Positions 17,851 through 26,344 of a DNA stretch of 64,000 bases are shown in pieces. Position 1 is the first letter of the stretch, and every line of letters begins with the position of its first letter. The notes beneath the pieces are model-generated. The model ran no database searches. It was not told the DNA's origin and was given only the letters and a program-made list of their open reading frames with translations. Made by a program: the position numbers and the translations under genes. The stretch is from positions 62,001-126,000 of the forward strand of contig NC_004917.1 of assembly GCF_000007905.1 (NCBI RefSeq). Direction: 5' to 3'. Origin of the DNA: Helicobacter hepaticus ATCC 51449. GTDB taxonomy: Bacteria > Campylobacterota > Campylobacteria > Campylobacterales > Helicobacteraceae.

Positions 17851-18422
17851 AATGCCTCCTCGCTAAAGATTGCATAGTCCGCAACAGATAAAACACCCGG
17901 TGATGGTTTATGCGTGATACCAGAGGCTATGGAAATATCTGCTAACCTCATCGCTTCTACATCATTATTCCCATCACCTATAAAAATCACTTTTTGCCCT
18001 TGTGCTTGAAACTGCTTGACAATGGATTCTTTTTTGAGAATGTGGGTGAGTTTTAAGACATTATTATCCTGCAAAATGCTACTAGAGCTAAAAGTCTCAC
18101 AACCAACCTTTGCTACAAGTTTGTCAATCCAGCATTCTAAATTCCCTGTAGCTATACAACATTGACGTTTATATTCCTTTATAAACGCATTTAAATGCTC
18201 ATATATTTCTATTTGCTCAAGCAAATCTGCAATTTTATCCACAGGCAATTTACCCAAAATATTCACACGAGAGATAAAAGATTCCATAAAAGGAATATTT
18301 CCTGCGATTGTCTCTTGCGTGAGATTATCTATTTCTGCTTGGACATTAAAGAATTTTGCTATTTTGGGCAAGGTTTCTTCTTTGGTAATTGTTCCATCTA
18401 AATCAAAGATAAATCGTTTCAT
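17823..18422 (-). CDS. HAD-superfamily phosphatase (SerB-like)
   Basis: A 199-residue HAD IB-type hydrolase. Motif I is FIFDLDGTITKEE with the nucleophile Asp, motif II is CIATGNLE, and motif IV is VIFIGDGNNDVEAM. The helical cap lies between residues 20 and 80. It resembles phosphoserine phosphatases but is in a glycan operon, so a phosphorylated small-molecule precursor is the likelier substrate. It starts on an ATGA overlap with the TagF-like gene and ends inside the nucleotidyltransferase gene. Confidence 0.85.
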   Translation of the reverse strand: MKRFIFDLDGTITKEETLPKIAKFFNVQAEIDNLTQETIAGNIPFMESFISRVNILGKLPVDKIADLLEQIEIYEHLNAFIKEYKRQCCIATGNLECWIDKLVAKVGCETFSSSSILQDNNVLKLTHILKKESIVKQFQAQGQKVIFIGDGNNDVEAMRLADISIASGITHKPSPGVLSVADYAIFSEEALCRLLYQLL

Positions 18423-19888
18423 TCCCTATACTCCTGCAAGAAAGATTTCAACTCCCTAACACACATTTGTGCAACATTGGGATAATTGATTTTGATATAT
18501 TCTTTGGCAAAAGTAAGACGAGATTGCTTCATAGAATCTTGTTCTTGTAATACAACAGAATCTATAAAATTTATAATGTCCTTTTCACTAGAGACAAGGT
18601 AGATATGTTTGCATATTTCTTTGCCAAAAGGCGTAAATTCTCGCTCAATCGTATCTTGAGATTCTATAATAAAGGCTTCAGGTTTATCAGTGTAGAGCCA
18701 TTCTGCCATAAATCCGGCACAATCGTGGATTAGTGCGGAAGAAGTAGCAAAACTCTCGAAATAATCCCCACCCTCTTGGTAAATCATATTGGGGATTTGT
18801 GCGATTTGTTGGAGATAATTTTCCACAAAGAGTTCGCTATTCCCCCCCCCTCGCTCATAAATCTTAAATCTTATGAGGTGCGTAAATAAAAGAGGGTGTG
18901 GACGAAAAATAAAATCAATTTGAGGATAAAGCTTAGGGAGTTTTAAGAAAAATTCGCTTAGGCGCATAAAATTGGAGAGATATAAAGGAAAATCCTCTAA
19001 GGTTAAAGTATGATGAGGAGCGATGATGATTTGCTTTCTCTCCTTATTACTTTCTTGCCCTTGTGCTAAGAATTTTGCTAAAGAATCTAACTTTGGATAA
19101 CCTATGAGTTTGAGATTCTTAACTTTTGCTATTTGATGAGTTTTAATCAATTCACAATTATTTTGATTTTCTACATAAATATTCCACAATAAACTATATT
19201 CCAAAGTAGCATAAACACCTAAAGTATAATTTAAATACCCTGTATAACCATAAGGCATATAAATACTTAAAGCAAATTGTGATAAATAAAATATCGTATA
19301 AAATTTATACACCATAGAATCATAAGGATTATCAAAATACGCTATATCCAAAGTAGAGCTAAAATCAATAAAATCTTTTTTTGTCTCATCATAAGAATGT
19401 AAAATCTTATCTTTATACTCTGGGTAAGATTCACAAAGACTTTTATAAGTCTTTGTCATTTCTCTAAACATTCTCTCTTCTCCTCTTGAAGTATCAGGTA
19501 TTACAAGCACAAAAGGTTCAAATGTGCAATCTTTAAGCATTTGCTCAAAGATTGCTCGGGCAGAAAATACACAATCAGAGATGATTAAAAACCCTACTCT
19601 AACAGGTTTTCCCTCTTTGGAGGCAGATTGAATCCTTTGCAAAATAGTCTTATAGTTATTTTGTGTTTGTTCTATGAATTCTAATTTTTCTTGATTGCCT
19701 CTTTTACGCAAAATAGGCAATATAAAAAAGAGGCGATAATCTACACGATTATCTTTAAAACGCTTAAGCAATAAAGGAAATTTAAAGAAAAAAAGAGGGA
19801 GATAAATTTTTGTTCTTAAATTGCCCTTATACATATCATTTTTGATATAAAGACATCGTCTTATTGTAGCTTTTATACCTTTGTTCAT
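18419..19888 (-). CDS. TagB/TagF-like CDP-polyol phosphotransferase
   Basis: A 489-residue protein whose C-terminal half has the CDP-glycerol glycerophosphotransferase signature: IIIAPHHTL, then FIFRPHPLLF, then SSALIHDCAGFMAEWLYTDKP. The N-terminal 80 residues are basic and partly hydrophobic, suggesting membrane contact. Such enzymes transfer a polyol phosphate from a CDP donor. A 9-base tract at 18842-18850 (YERGGGNSELF) is in frame. A second tract of 8 bases (19890-19897) lies between the Shine-Dalgarno AGGAG and the ATG, so its length sets the spacing. Substrate unknown. Confidence 0.8.
   Translation of the reverse strand: MNKGIKATIRRCLYIKNDMYKGNLRTKIYLPLFFFKFPLLLKRFKDNRVDYRLFFILPILRKRGNQEKLEFIEQTQNNYKTILQRIQSASKEGKPVRVGFLIISDCVFSARAIFEQMLKDCTFEPFVLVIPDTSRGEERMFREMTKTYKSLCESYPEYKDKILHSYDETKKDFIDFSSTLDIAYFDNPYDSMVYKFYTIFYLSQFALSIYMPYGYTGYLNYTLGVYATLEYSLLWNIYVENQNNCELIKTHQIAKVKNLKLIGYPKLDSLAKFLAQGQESNKERKQIIIAPHHTLTLEDFPLYLSNFMRLSEFFLKLPKLYPQIDFIFRPHPLLFTHLIRFKIYERGGGNSELFVENYLQQIAQIPNMIYQEGGDYFESFATSSALIHDCAGFMAEWLYTDKPEAFIIESQDTIEREFTPFGKEICKHIYLVSSEKDIINFIDSVVLQEQDSMKQSRLTFAKEYIKINYPNVAQMCVRELKSFLQEYRE
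18842..18850. repeat. C9 homopolymer inside the TagF-like gene
   Basis: Nine bases encoding RGGG between the two conserved histidine blocks; in frame, so on. Confidence 0.92.
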
Positions 19889-19889
19889 A

Positions 19890-19897
19890 CCCCCCCC
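19890..19897. repeat. C8 homopolymer in the ribosome-binding region
   Basis: On the coding strand the order is AGGAG, the rest of the G run, T, ATG. The tract therefore overlaps and extends the Shine-Dalgarno of the TagF-like gene. Confidence 0.85.
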
Positions 19898-19949
19898 TCC
19901 TATTTACAAAATACACAATATGGTATTTAAGAACAAAAAATGAAATGGA

Positions 19950-21107
19950 TTATGTCAAAACTTTCCTTAATTTTTTAAATAATTTTAATTTAATACGCTC
20001 TGCCTTAATTCTTGATTTTTCTTTACTCAAAATTTTTTTTGAATACGAAGTTTCATTCACACATTGCAAAAATTTATCTATATGTTTCTCTATCAAAAAA
20101 CTCTCAAAATGCTCTCTTGCCTCTTTGGAACGATGAGACATATTGGCTAAAAAATCATTTAAAATCTGCTCTAAACTCATTAGCTCTTTTTCAGGGATTA
20201 AACCTAAATTCATTTCATAGCCCAAAACATAATTTCTAAGCTTAAATGTCCAAAGGAAGCAATCACTAGAGGATTTTTCCATAGTAAAAAACACCATTAC
20301 AGCAGGGACACCGCATTTTTCAGCTTCTAACATAGAAGTTCCCATAGCAAAGCAAATATCCACATTATTTTGGAGATACAAAGGCAAATCTTTGGGCGAG
20401 AGCGTGCCTAGATAAATTATTTCAAAATTCTTATATTCTCCAATAAGATGCTTAGAATCTCCCTCTCCAATGATATGTAACTTTATCTTTTTTTCTATCT
20501 TTAATTTTTCTAAATTATCCATTAAATTGATTAAAGCATAAATTTTATCCCTACTTAGCCTCCCCACCCAAGCGAGATTAATGCACTCCTCATCAATTAA
20601 AGATTCTTTAGTAAATGAGCAGGGATAATCTTCAAGCACTACGGGCATAATTATCTTTTCATTCACCTCATAGGAGCAAAATTCCTTTGTAGCAATTCTA
20701 GTTACTTCGTCCATACAGATTAAGGCGTTATGAGTTATCATTGTTTGCACTTTGTCAATAACATTTTTTCGGGTTGTTCTTGACAAATAACACATTGTAT
20801 CGTTCATCTCTTCCATATGTAATACCCAAAATAAAAAGAAAAGATTTTTGGTTTTTATTTTTGGAAATTTATAGAGACAAAAAGGAGGAGCAATAATCGT
20901 AGAATTTTCAGGCAAAGTAATGCTTTTATCTACTGCGATTTTCTCCACACCCTCACTTAAAAATTCATTGATACAACTCTCTGTAAAATTAATATAGCCT
21001 ACTCTTATCTGTGGGTAATGCTGTGAGATAAAATTAAGCAATCGCACAAAGAGTAATTCTGCGCCGCCGATAACTTGCGTAGGATAAAAAACATAAATAT
21101 TTCTCAT
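19950..21107 (-). CDS. Family 4-like glycosyltransferase
   Basis: A 385-residue GT-B glycosyltransferase. IGGAELLFVRLLNF is the N-terminal acceptor-side loop, LAWVGRLSRDKIYALI marks the start of the C-terminal domain, HIIGEGDSK and the EX7E-like region SMLEAEKCGVPAVMVF form the donor site. The last 40 residues are strongly basic. It overlaps the preceding GT2 gene by ATGA and is followed by 61 nt before the TagF-like ATG. Confidence 0.88.
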   Translation of the reverse strand: MRNIYVFYPTQVIGGAELLFVRLLNFISQHYPQIRVGYINFTESCINEFLSEGVEKIAVDKSITLPENSTIIAPPFCLYKFPKIKTKNLFFLFWVLHMEEMNDTMCYLSRTTRKNVIDKVQTMITHNALICMDEVTRIATKEFCSYEVNEKIIMPVVLEDYPCSFTKESLIDEECINLAWVGRLSRDKIYALINLMDNLEKLKIEKKIKLHIIGEGDSKHLIGEYKNFEIIYLGTLSPKDLPLYLQNNVDICFAMGTSMLEAEKCGVPAVMVFFTMEKSSSDCFLWTFKLRNYVLGYEMNLGLIPEKELMSLEQILNDFLANMSHRSKEAREHFESFLIEKHIDKFLQCVNETSYSKKILSKEKSRIKAERIKLKLFKKLRKVLT

Positions 21108-22057
21108 CTTGTTTGCCTTAATTTATTTCTTCTACTTAAGAACCAAATCCAAAACTTTAGACGATACAACAAGCCAAGTTTAAAAATATAGTCTCTATAT
21201 TTTCTATCTTTTAGTCCGACATAACAATTCCTCAAATGAACATAAAAATCTCTTTTTTCTTTTGGAGAAACTTCTTTCCAAAATTCTTTCAATTTAGTAT
21301 CATCTCCATTGATAAAACATAATCTCAACTTAGATGCTAGATTTAGGTTTAAGTTTGGATACTTTTCTAAGTATAAGGGTAAATATTTCTGCAATAAATT
21401 CTCTGTTTTCCCAGTAACTTCACCTAGTGATTGGGTATGGGTTAAACTATTTGGGTGTCGCCTATATACATAATGCTTTTTATGAATTACTCCTATTTCT
21501 CCTGCAAGTCCTATTTTTAGAAAAAAATCATAATCCTCTACTTTAAATTGAGATTCATCATACTCTCCCGTGAGTCTTGCTATTTTGGCTCTATATAAAA
21601 AACACGCCCCTACACTATCATAAGAAATCAAATCTTCTATCTTTGCACTTGCGATGAAATCTTGCTCTTTTAAACCATTGTGCTCGATAATGGTATAATC
21701 TGTGCAAACAAGCACTTTATTTGGATTTTCCTCAAGGTAGGCTACCATTTCCTCAATCGCATTTTCTAAATAATAATTATCATCTGAAGTCCAAGTCCAA
21801 TATTCTCCACTTGCCGCATTAAAGCCTATGTTGAGAGACTTTGGTAACTTTTGATTGATTGCATTATGAATGATTTTAATCCTAGAATCCTTTTTTGCAA
21901 ATTCTTCTATAATGCGAGGTGTGCTATCAGTAGAGCAATCATTGACAATAATCAATTCTAAATTTTTATAACTCTGTTTTAATACACTCTCTATACTTTG
22001 GGCTAGGAACTCCTCTCCATTAAAAGTAGGCAGGACTATACTTACTAATTTATCCAT
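21104..22057 (-). CDS. Family 2 glycosyltransferase
   Basis: A 317-residue GT2 enzyme with VSIVLPTFNGEEFLAQSIES, IVNDCSTDST and WTWTSDDNYYL (DxD) in the usual order and spacing; EDYDFFLKIG is the later conserved acidic block. The C-terminal 25 residues are hydrophobic-basic and may touch the membrane. It overlaps wecB by 8 nt and GT4 by 4 nt. No tract is present. Its sugar donor is unknown. Confidence 0.92.
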   Translation of the reverse strand: MDKLVSIVLPTFNGEEFLAQSIESVLKQSYKNLELIIVNDCSTDSTPRIIEEFAKKDSRIKIIHNAINQKLPKSLNIGFNAASGEYWTWTSDDNYYLENAIEEMVAYLEENPNKVLVCTDYTIIEHNGLKEQDFIASAKIEDLISYDSVGACFLYRAKIARLTGEYDESQFKVEDYDFFLKIGLAGEIGVIHKKHYVYRRHPNSLTHTQSLGEVTGKTENLLQKYLPLYLEKYPNLNLNLASKLRLCFINGDDTKLKEFWKEVSPKEKRDFYVHLRNCYVGLKDRKYRDYIFKLGLLYRLKFWIWFLSRRNKLRQTR

Positions 22058-23162
22058 TTAAAAATCTCCTTATAATTTTCTCAATTTTTTGGCTTGCCTT
22101 TCCATCTCCATAGGGATTTACACCATCTATTGTGTAACCTTGAGACAAAACCTTTGTTGCTTCTTTAATAATCTCACTACTCTTTGTGCCTACAAGTTTT
22201 GCAAATCCCTTTTTGACACCCTCCATTCTTTCTGTCCTATGGCGCAAGATTAAAATAGGTACACCAAAAGTTGGAGCTTCCTCTTGTATGCCTCCACTAT
22301 CTGTTAAAACAAGTTTTGCTTTTTGCAATATATAAACAAGTTGAGGATAATCTAAAGCCTCTGTAAGAATGATATTTTGATGTATAGATAACCTTTGGCA
22401 AACTCTATTTTTTACATTTGGATTAGGGTGTAGCGGTAGGATAAATTGATGAGAGGGGAATTTGGAAGATAGTACCTCTATAGAATCTAAAATATACTCT
22501 AGTCTCTGCCCGTGATTTTCTCTTCTATGAGCAGTAACCAATACTATGCCCCCCCTGATAACATTCACATTTTTTGATTTCCAAAATTTTGATGCACTTT
22601 GCAATGCTTTTTTATTGAGTAAAGAAAGTGCATCAATTCCTGTATTGCCTACTTGATAGATTTTATCTTTGCTTATTCCCTCTTTTTTAAGAGATTTAGC
22701 AGATTTTTTCGTTGGTGCAAAATGCAGGGTTGTAATTCTGCTTACCATTTGCCTTATTGCTTCTTCTGGAAATGGCTCAAATAAATCGTAAGAACGCAAT
22801 CCTGCTTCAATATGAAAAATAGCCGCCTTATGATAAAAGCTAGTGAGCGCACCTGCGAAAACGCTCATCGTATCTCCTTGAATAAATACCCCATCAACTT
22901 TATGATTTTTAAAAACCTCTTCTAATTTTACTAAAATTCTAGCCTGCAATGATGATAAACTCTGATTTTCTACCATTACTCCTAGATTTATATCCGCTTT
23001 TAAGCCAAAAAAATTCAAAGCTTGATGAGATAACTCTTTTTGTTGTTCTGTATTGCAGAGGATAACATTATATTTTTGAGGATATTTTTTAAATTCTAGC
23101 ATCACAGGAGCTAATTTTATCGCTTCGGGTCTCGTCCCAAAAATAAATAACAAGTTTTTCAT
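22050..23162 (-). CDS. wecB: UDP-N-acetylglucosamine 2-epimerase
   Basis: A 370-residue non-hydrolysing epimerase that converts UDP-GlcNAc to UDP-ManNAc. FIFGTRPEAIKLAPVMLEF, FIQGDTMSVFAGAL, HIEAGLRSYD, TAHRRENHGQRL and TDSGGIQEEAPTFGVPIL are all hallmark blocks. No ManNAc dehydrogenase is in the window, so the product may be used directly or oxidised elsewhere. A short 7-base tract (22549-22555, VIRGGIVLVTAHR) precedes the HRREN block and is in frame. It is the first gene after a likely promoter. Confidence 0.95.
   Translation of the reverse strand: MKNLLFIFGTRPEAIKLAPVMLEFKKYPQKYNVILCNTEQQKELSHQALNFFGLKADINLGVMVENQSLSSLQARILVKLEEVFKNHKVDGVFIQGDTMSVFAGALTSFYHKAAIFHIEAGLRSYDLFEPFPEEAIRQMVSRITTLHFAPTKKSAKSLKKEGISKDKIYQVGNTGIDALSLLNKKALQSASKFWKSKNVNVIRGGIVLVTAHRRENHGQRLEYILDSIEVLSSKFPSHQFILPLHPNPNVKNRVCQRLSIHQNIILTEALDYPQLVYILQKAKLVLTDSGGIQEEAPTFGVPILILRHRTERMEGVKKGFAKLVGTKSSEIIKEATKVLSQGYTIDGVNPYGDGKASQKIEKIIRRFLNG
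22549..22555. repeat. C7 homopolymer inside wecB
   Basis: Seven bases encoding RGG; the shortest tract of the set and in frame. It may be too short to slip often. Confidence 0.8.
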
Positions 23163-23195
23163 TCTTTCTATTGTTCCTTAATGATATTTGCCCTT

Positions 23196-23201
23196 ATTTT
23201 A
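23196..23201 (-). promoter_or_regulatory. Extended -10 promoter ahead of wecB
   Basis: TGCTAAAAT on the minus strand 33 nt upstream of the wecB ATG, in the only sizeable gap (124 nt) of this stretch. It would serve wecB and the two glycosyltransferases after it. Confidence 0.55.
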
Positions 23202-23286
23202 GCAAAATTAAAACAATATTGACACAAGTTTAATGCCCGAAGGTTGTTATTACAATAATCAAAACCCTACAATTTAATGTTTGATG

Positions 23287-24021
23287 CTACTGCGCCACAA
23301 CATAAATATCCCCTGCTATTTGTGGATAAGCCTCCCCTAACTCCATAAATGCAAGAATCATTTGAGAATCCCAATGCGCTTGTATTTGAGCGTTTGATAA
23401 AGGCTTGAGCCAATAACCACCACTATCAATAACCTTTAATCCTGCTCTATCAAACTCTTTTTGTAAAGATTGTAAGTCATAAATACGTCTATGCCCGTGA
23501 AAAATATCTGCCTCACTCATAGAATCTTCACTCTTTAATAAACCCATTTTAACCGCAGCTTGACGATGAATAGAATGAGAATTAGGCACTAAAGAGAGAA
23601 TTATACCCCCCCCCCCCGAATTATTTTCATTAGGCTTAAGCCATTTTTTGGCTAATTCTAAGATTTGCTTGGGAGATTCTACGTGTTCTAAAACGTGTCC
23701 CATTATGATACAATCATATTTCTTGCTTGGCTTAAACTCCTCAAATAAAGCATTATGCACATTTAAATGAGGAAATTTCTCTTTTAGATTCTTAGCAAAA
23801 TGCGAGGAACCCTCTAAAACTTCAAGATTCTCTACATAATCCACTAAATACTTTGTCATCACTCCCTCTGCGGGACCCATTTCTAAAACATCACCACCAC
23901 GATAAAATCTCTTAAAAATCTCAAATCCATAAAATATCTCCAAGTTCGTTACTTCTTTGGCTTGGAGTGGATTATCGTAATCTTGTGCGATGTTTTCTAG
24001 TCTTTGCTGTTCTTTTTTCAT
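23287..24021 (-). CDS. Class I SAM-dependent methyltransferase, phase-variable (on)
   Basis: A 244-residue methyltransferase with motif I DVLEMGPAEGVMTKYLVDYV, VLEGSSHFAKNL as the adenosine-binding acidic strand, and CIIMGHVLEHVESP. A 12-base tract at 23606-23617 encodes NSGGGGIILSLVPN, in frame, so on. The C-terminal half (HGHRRIYDLQSLQKEFDRAG) matches methyltransferases of glycan loci. It overlaps the FkbH-like gene by ATGA and ends the acyl-carrier operon, followed by 124 nt before wecB. Confidence 0.88.
   Translation of the reverse strand: MKKEQQRLENIAQDYDNPLQAKEVTNLEIFYGFEIFKRFYRGGDVLEMGPAEGVMTKYLVDYVENLEVLEGSSHFAKNLKEKFPHLNVHNALFEEFKPSKKYDCIIMGHVLEHVESPKQILELAKKWLKPNENNSGGGGIILSLVPNSHSIHRQAAVKMGLLKSEDSMSEADIFHGHRRIYDLQSLQKEFDRAGLKVIDSGGYWLKPLSNAQIQAHWDSQMILAFMELGEAYPQIAGDIYVVAQ
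23606..23617. repeat. C12 homopolymer inside the methyltransferase gene
   Basis: Twelve bases encoding GGGG after motif IV; in frame, so on. Confidence 0.93.
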
Positions 24022-25661
24022 TTTACTTCCTTTATGTTGATTTTAAGTCCGTCTGTATCTAGCTCTGAAACTTTGAGAATCACAAAATTTTCACTTTTGG
24101 ATTCTCTATTCAAAGAGTCAAGAAAACTCAAAAATGGCGCATTTCTCGCTCCATTTTGATAATACACCTTAACATTCTCTTTTTTTACTTTTAAATAATC
24201 TGCCATTAAGCTTAAAGATTGAAAAAGCATAATATCCTCTATCTTTCTACCAAGTGCGCGACAACTCACGCATAAGTCAATAAGACATAAATGAGTCTCT
24301 TCACTTTTGCCTACAAAAATGCCAATAATCCCACTATCGCTTAGCTTATCTTGCATCGCAATAGACACAACACAATATTGCTTATCCATAATCCACCCTC
24401 GCACTTGCTCTAGACTCGGGCGTGTGTAGTTTGCGATAAATTGATTGGTTTTGTTGAGCAGCTCTTCAATCCTCTCTACATTATCTATATCATTTATGCA
24501 AAACTCCAGCTGCATACAAAGGCTTTCAAAATACTCACTCTTAGGCAACTCTTTAAAAGATTCTCGCTGCACATTTGCTCTTATATCTAAAGAACGCAGT
24601 AAGTCTTCTCTTTTTACATTTATCTTTTTTAATTGTGGGAAAAGACTAAGGATTCTTAATACTTCAGATGGTGAGGTTGCTAAAATCGTTTTTACACCCA
24701 AACTTTGCACACTTTGCACTTCAGCGAGATTATCATCAATAAAAAGTATAGAATCTAATCCTATATTAAATCTCTGCGCTATCTCTTGCAAGCTTTGGGC
24801 TTTAGGATTCCAATTTATTTTTTTCATATCAAAATCTCCCCATTGAAGCACAAAATCTTTTCTTGTTTTAAAAAGCTCTTTTGCATCCTCCTCCTCATTT
24901 TTTGAAGCAATGGCAAGTAAAAATCCTTGCTTTTTGTAGGAGAGAATCTGCTTTTGCAAGTTTTGATAATCCTCATTGATTATAATTCCACTTATACCAT
25001 CTTCACCTAAAATACCACGATAAAGCGTATTGTCCAAATCACATACGATTGCCTTTAGATGAGGAAGCAAAAAAGCTGGAATCCACACAAGCCCAAGTAG
25101 CTGTGCGAGCTTCACACAGGCGAAATTACTTAGTCTTGAGCCTGTGATTTTACTTTTCACCTCATCTATTAAATCACTTTTATTAAACCCACTTAAAAGA
25201 TGAGAGATAAAAACAATCTCACAATCGCTAATGTCTAAAAATGCTTTTAAATCCTCTGAATCTTCATCAATATTCGTATCAATATCTAAAGCAATAACCA
25301 AAATAGGAGCTAAAGAAAGATGTCTTAATGCCTTTAGCCTCTCTAAAAGATAGGGCAAAATCGCTGTGTTTTTATAATGATTAAAATCAATCCACACTAT
25401 CTCCAAATCCGCCTTTTGCCACACTTCCTCTTGCATAAAGGCAAACAAAAAGCTCTCATCATAAGAGCTAAGATTAAATTCGCCAAAAATACCACTTTTT
25501 TGCAAAAAAGGATTGATAATACTGATAATCGCCTCAAAAGCGTGATTTCTATGAATATTAATCTTACATTTTTTAAATACATTTGCGTGCTTTTCTCTCA
25601 ATCTTGCAAATTCTAAAATCTCTTTTCGCGTGAGATTTTCTTTAAATACATCTAATTCCAT
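24018..25661 (-). CDS. FkbH-like HAD-IIIC protein with GNAT domain
   Basis: A 547-residue three-part protein: an N-terminal SGNH-like region (1-200), an FkbH-type HAD domain starting at KAIVCDLDNTLYRGILGEDG with later IASKNEEEDAKELF and ILFIDDNLAEVQSV, and a C-terminal GNAT-like domain (SEYFESLCMQLEF onwards). FkbH proteins take the phosphoglyceryl group of 1,3-bisphosphoglycerate and load glyceryl on a carrier-protein thiol; an ACP gene lies two genes upstream. GGAGG precedes the ATG at 25661; the in-frame GTG at 25673 overlaps that site. It overlaps the methyltransferase gene by ATGA. Confidence 0.88.
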   Translation of the reverse strand: MELDVFKENLTRKEILEFARLREKHANVFKKCKINIHRNHAFEAIISIINPFLQKSGIFGEFNLSSYDESFLFAFMQEEVWQKADLEIVWIDFNHYKNTAILPYLLERLKALRHLSLAPILVIALDIDTNIDEDSEDLKAFLDISDCEIVFISHLLSGFNKSDLIDEVKSKITGSRLSNFACVKLAQLLGLVWIPAFLLPHLKAIVCDLDNTLYRGILGEDGISGIIINEDYQNLQKQILSYKKQGFLLAIASKNEEEDAKELFKTRKDFVLQWGDFDMKKINWNPKAQSLQEIAQRFNIGLDSILFIDDNLAEVQSVQSLGVKTILATSPSEVLRILSLFPQLKKINVKREDLLRSLDIRANVQRESFKELPKSEYFESLCMQLEFCINDIDNVERIEELLNKTNQFIANYTRPSLEQVRGWIMDKQYCVVSIAMQDKLSDSGIIGIFVGKSEETHLCLIDLCVSCRALGRKIEDIMLFQSLSLMADYLKVKKENVKVYYQNGARNAPFLSFLDSLNRESKSENFVILKVSELDTDGLKINIKEVK

Positions 25662-25673
25662 TGTTTCCTCCAC

Positions 25674-26088
25674 TTATTTTTCTTCTACTAATTCCACTAG
25701 CAAGCGGTTTTTAAGCATAACAAAGCAAATTTTTTTGAAATAACTTGCACTCGTAATGGGCGTTATGAGCATATTACCCCCCCCCCCCCGCTATTAGCAG
25801 GGATTGCATATCTTTTTGTATATCCTCGCTCTTATAAGCAATATGATACATTTTTGTCTTGTTTTTGAGGTAATTTGTAAGCGGACCCTCTTCGTGCAAA
25901 TTTTCTAAAAGCTCAAAGCGATATTGTGGCAATGCCCTATCACTTGGAATCACAAATATCCCTTTAACTCCCTGCATCTTATCTATAAACTCATCTTCTT
26001 TGATAAATCCAAGACTCTTAAAAATACTTAACTCTTTATGTATATCTGCACTCGCAATGCCAATATGGTGAATAGGTAAGCGAATCAT
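25674..26088 (-). CDS. VOC (glyoxalase/epimerase fold) protein, phase-variable, off
   Basis: A VOC-fold protein like methylmalonyl-CoA epimerase: LPIHHIGIASADIHKEL at the start and TKMYHIAYKSEDI further on hold candidate metal-binding histidines. As sequenced it stops at 25774, directly after a 13-base tract (LLIAGGGG then TAA). With 12 bases it continues as NMLITPITSASYF and ends LLVELVEEK at 25674, a normal VOC C-terminus including the metal-ligand glutamate. That frame ends 12 nt before the FkbH-like ATG. It follows the ACP gene with a TAATG overlap. It probably acts on a carrier-bound or CoA-linked acyl group. Confidence 0.8.
25777..25789. repeat. C13 homopolymer inside the VOC gene
   Basis: Thirteen bases; a length of 3n (12 or 15) is needed to read the rest of the domain, so the gene is off. 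Confidence 0.93.
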
Positions 26089-26342
26089 TATAAAGCCTTT
26101 TTATTATGAGATAAAATCTCTTGCACCTTTAAAATAAGTGATTCTTGAGAGACAATAGAGGCTAAATCACTCTCTTTAAAGCAAATGCCAAATTCTTCCT
26201 CTACGCTCATTACAATATCAATATGTGCTAAAGAACTCCATTGTTCGCAATTTTCCATACAAATATGTGTGCTTTCATCTACACACATATCCAAAACACT
26301 GCTTAAAATCCTATAAATGCGTTTTTCTATTGTATTTTCCAT
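26088..26342 (-). CDS. Acyl carrier protein (first)
   Basis: An 84-residue acidic carrier protein. NCEQWSSLAHIDIVMSVEEEF has the pattern of the 4'-phosphopantetheine site, with Ser of SSL as the attachment residue (the usual DSL has SSL here). It is not the fatty-acid AcpP, whose site reads DSLDTVEL. AAGGAG lies just ahead of the ATG at 26342, and its stop overlaps the VOC start (TAATG). Position between a GNAT gene and VOC/FkbH genes suggests it carries a glyceryl or other short acyl group for sugar decoration. Confidence 0.85.
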   Translation of the reverse strand: MENTIEKRIYRILSSVLDMCVDESTHICMENCEQWSSLAHIDIVMSVEEEFGICFKESDLASIVSQESLILKVQEILSHNKKAL

Positions 26343-26344
26343 AC

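Noticed and set aside
22549-22555. wecB as a clearly phase-variable gene
   Set aside because: Seven bases is at the lower limit for slippage. It is listed as a tract but not claimed as a proven switch.
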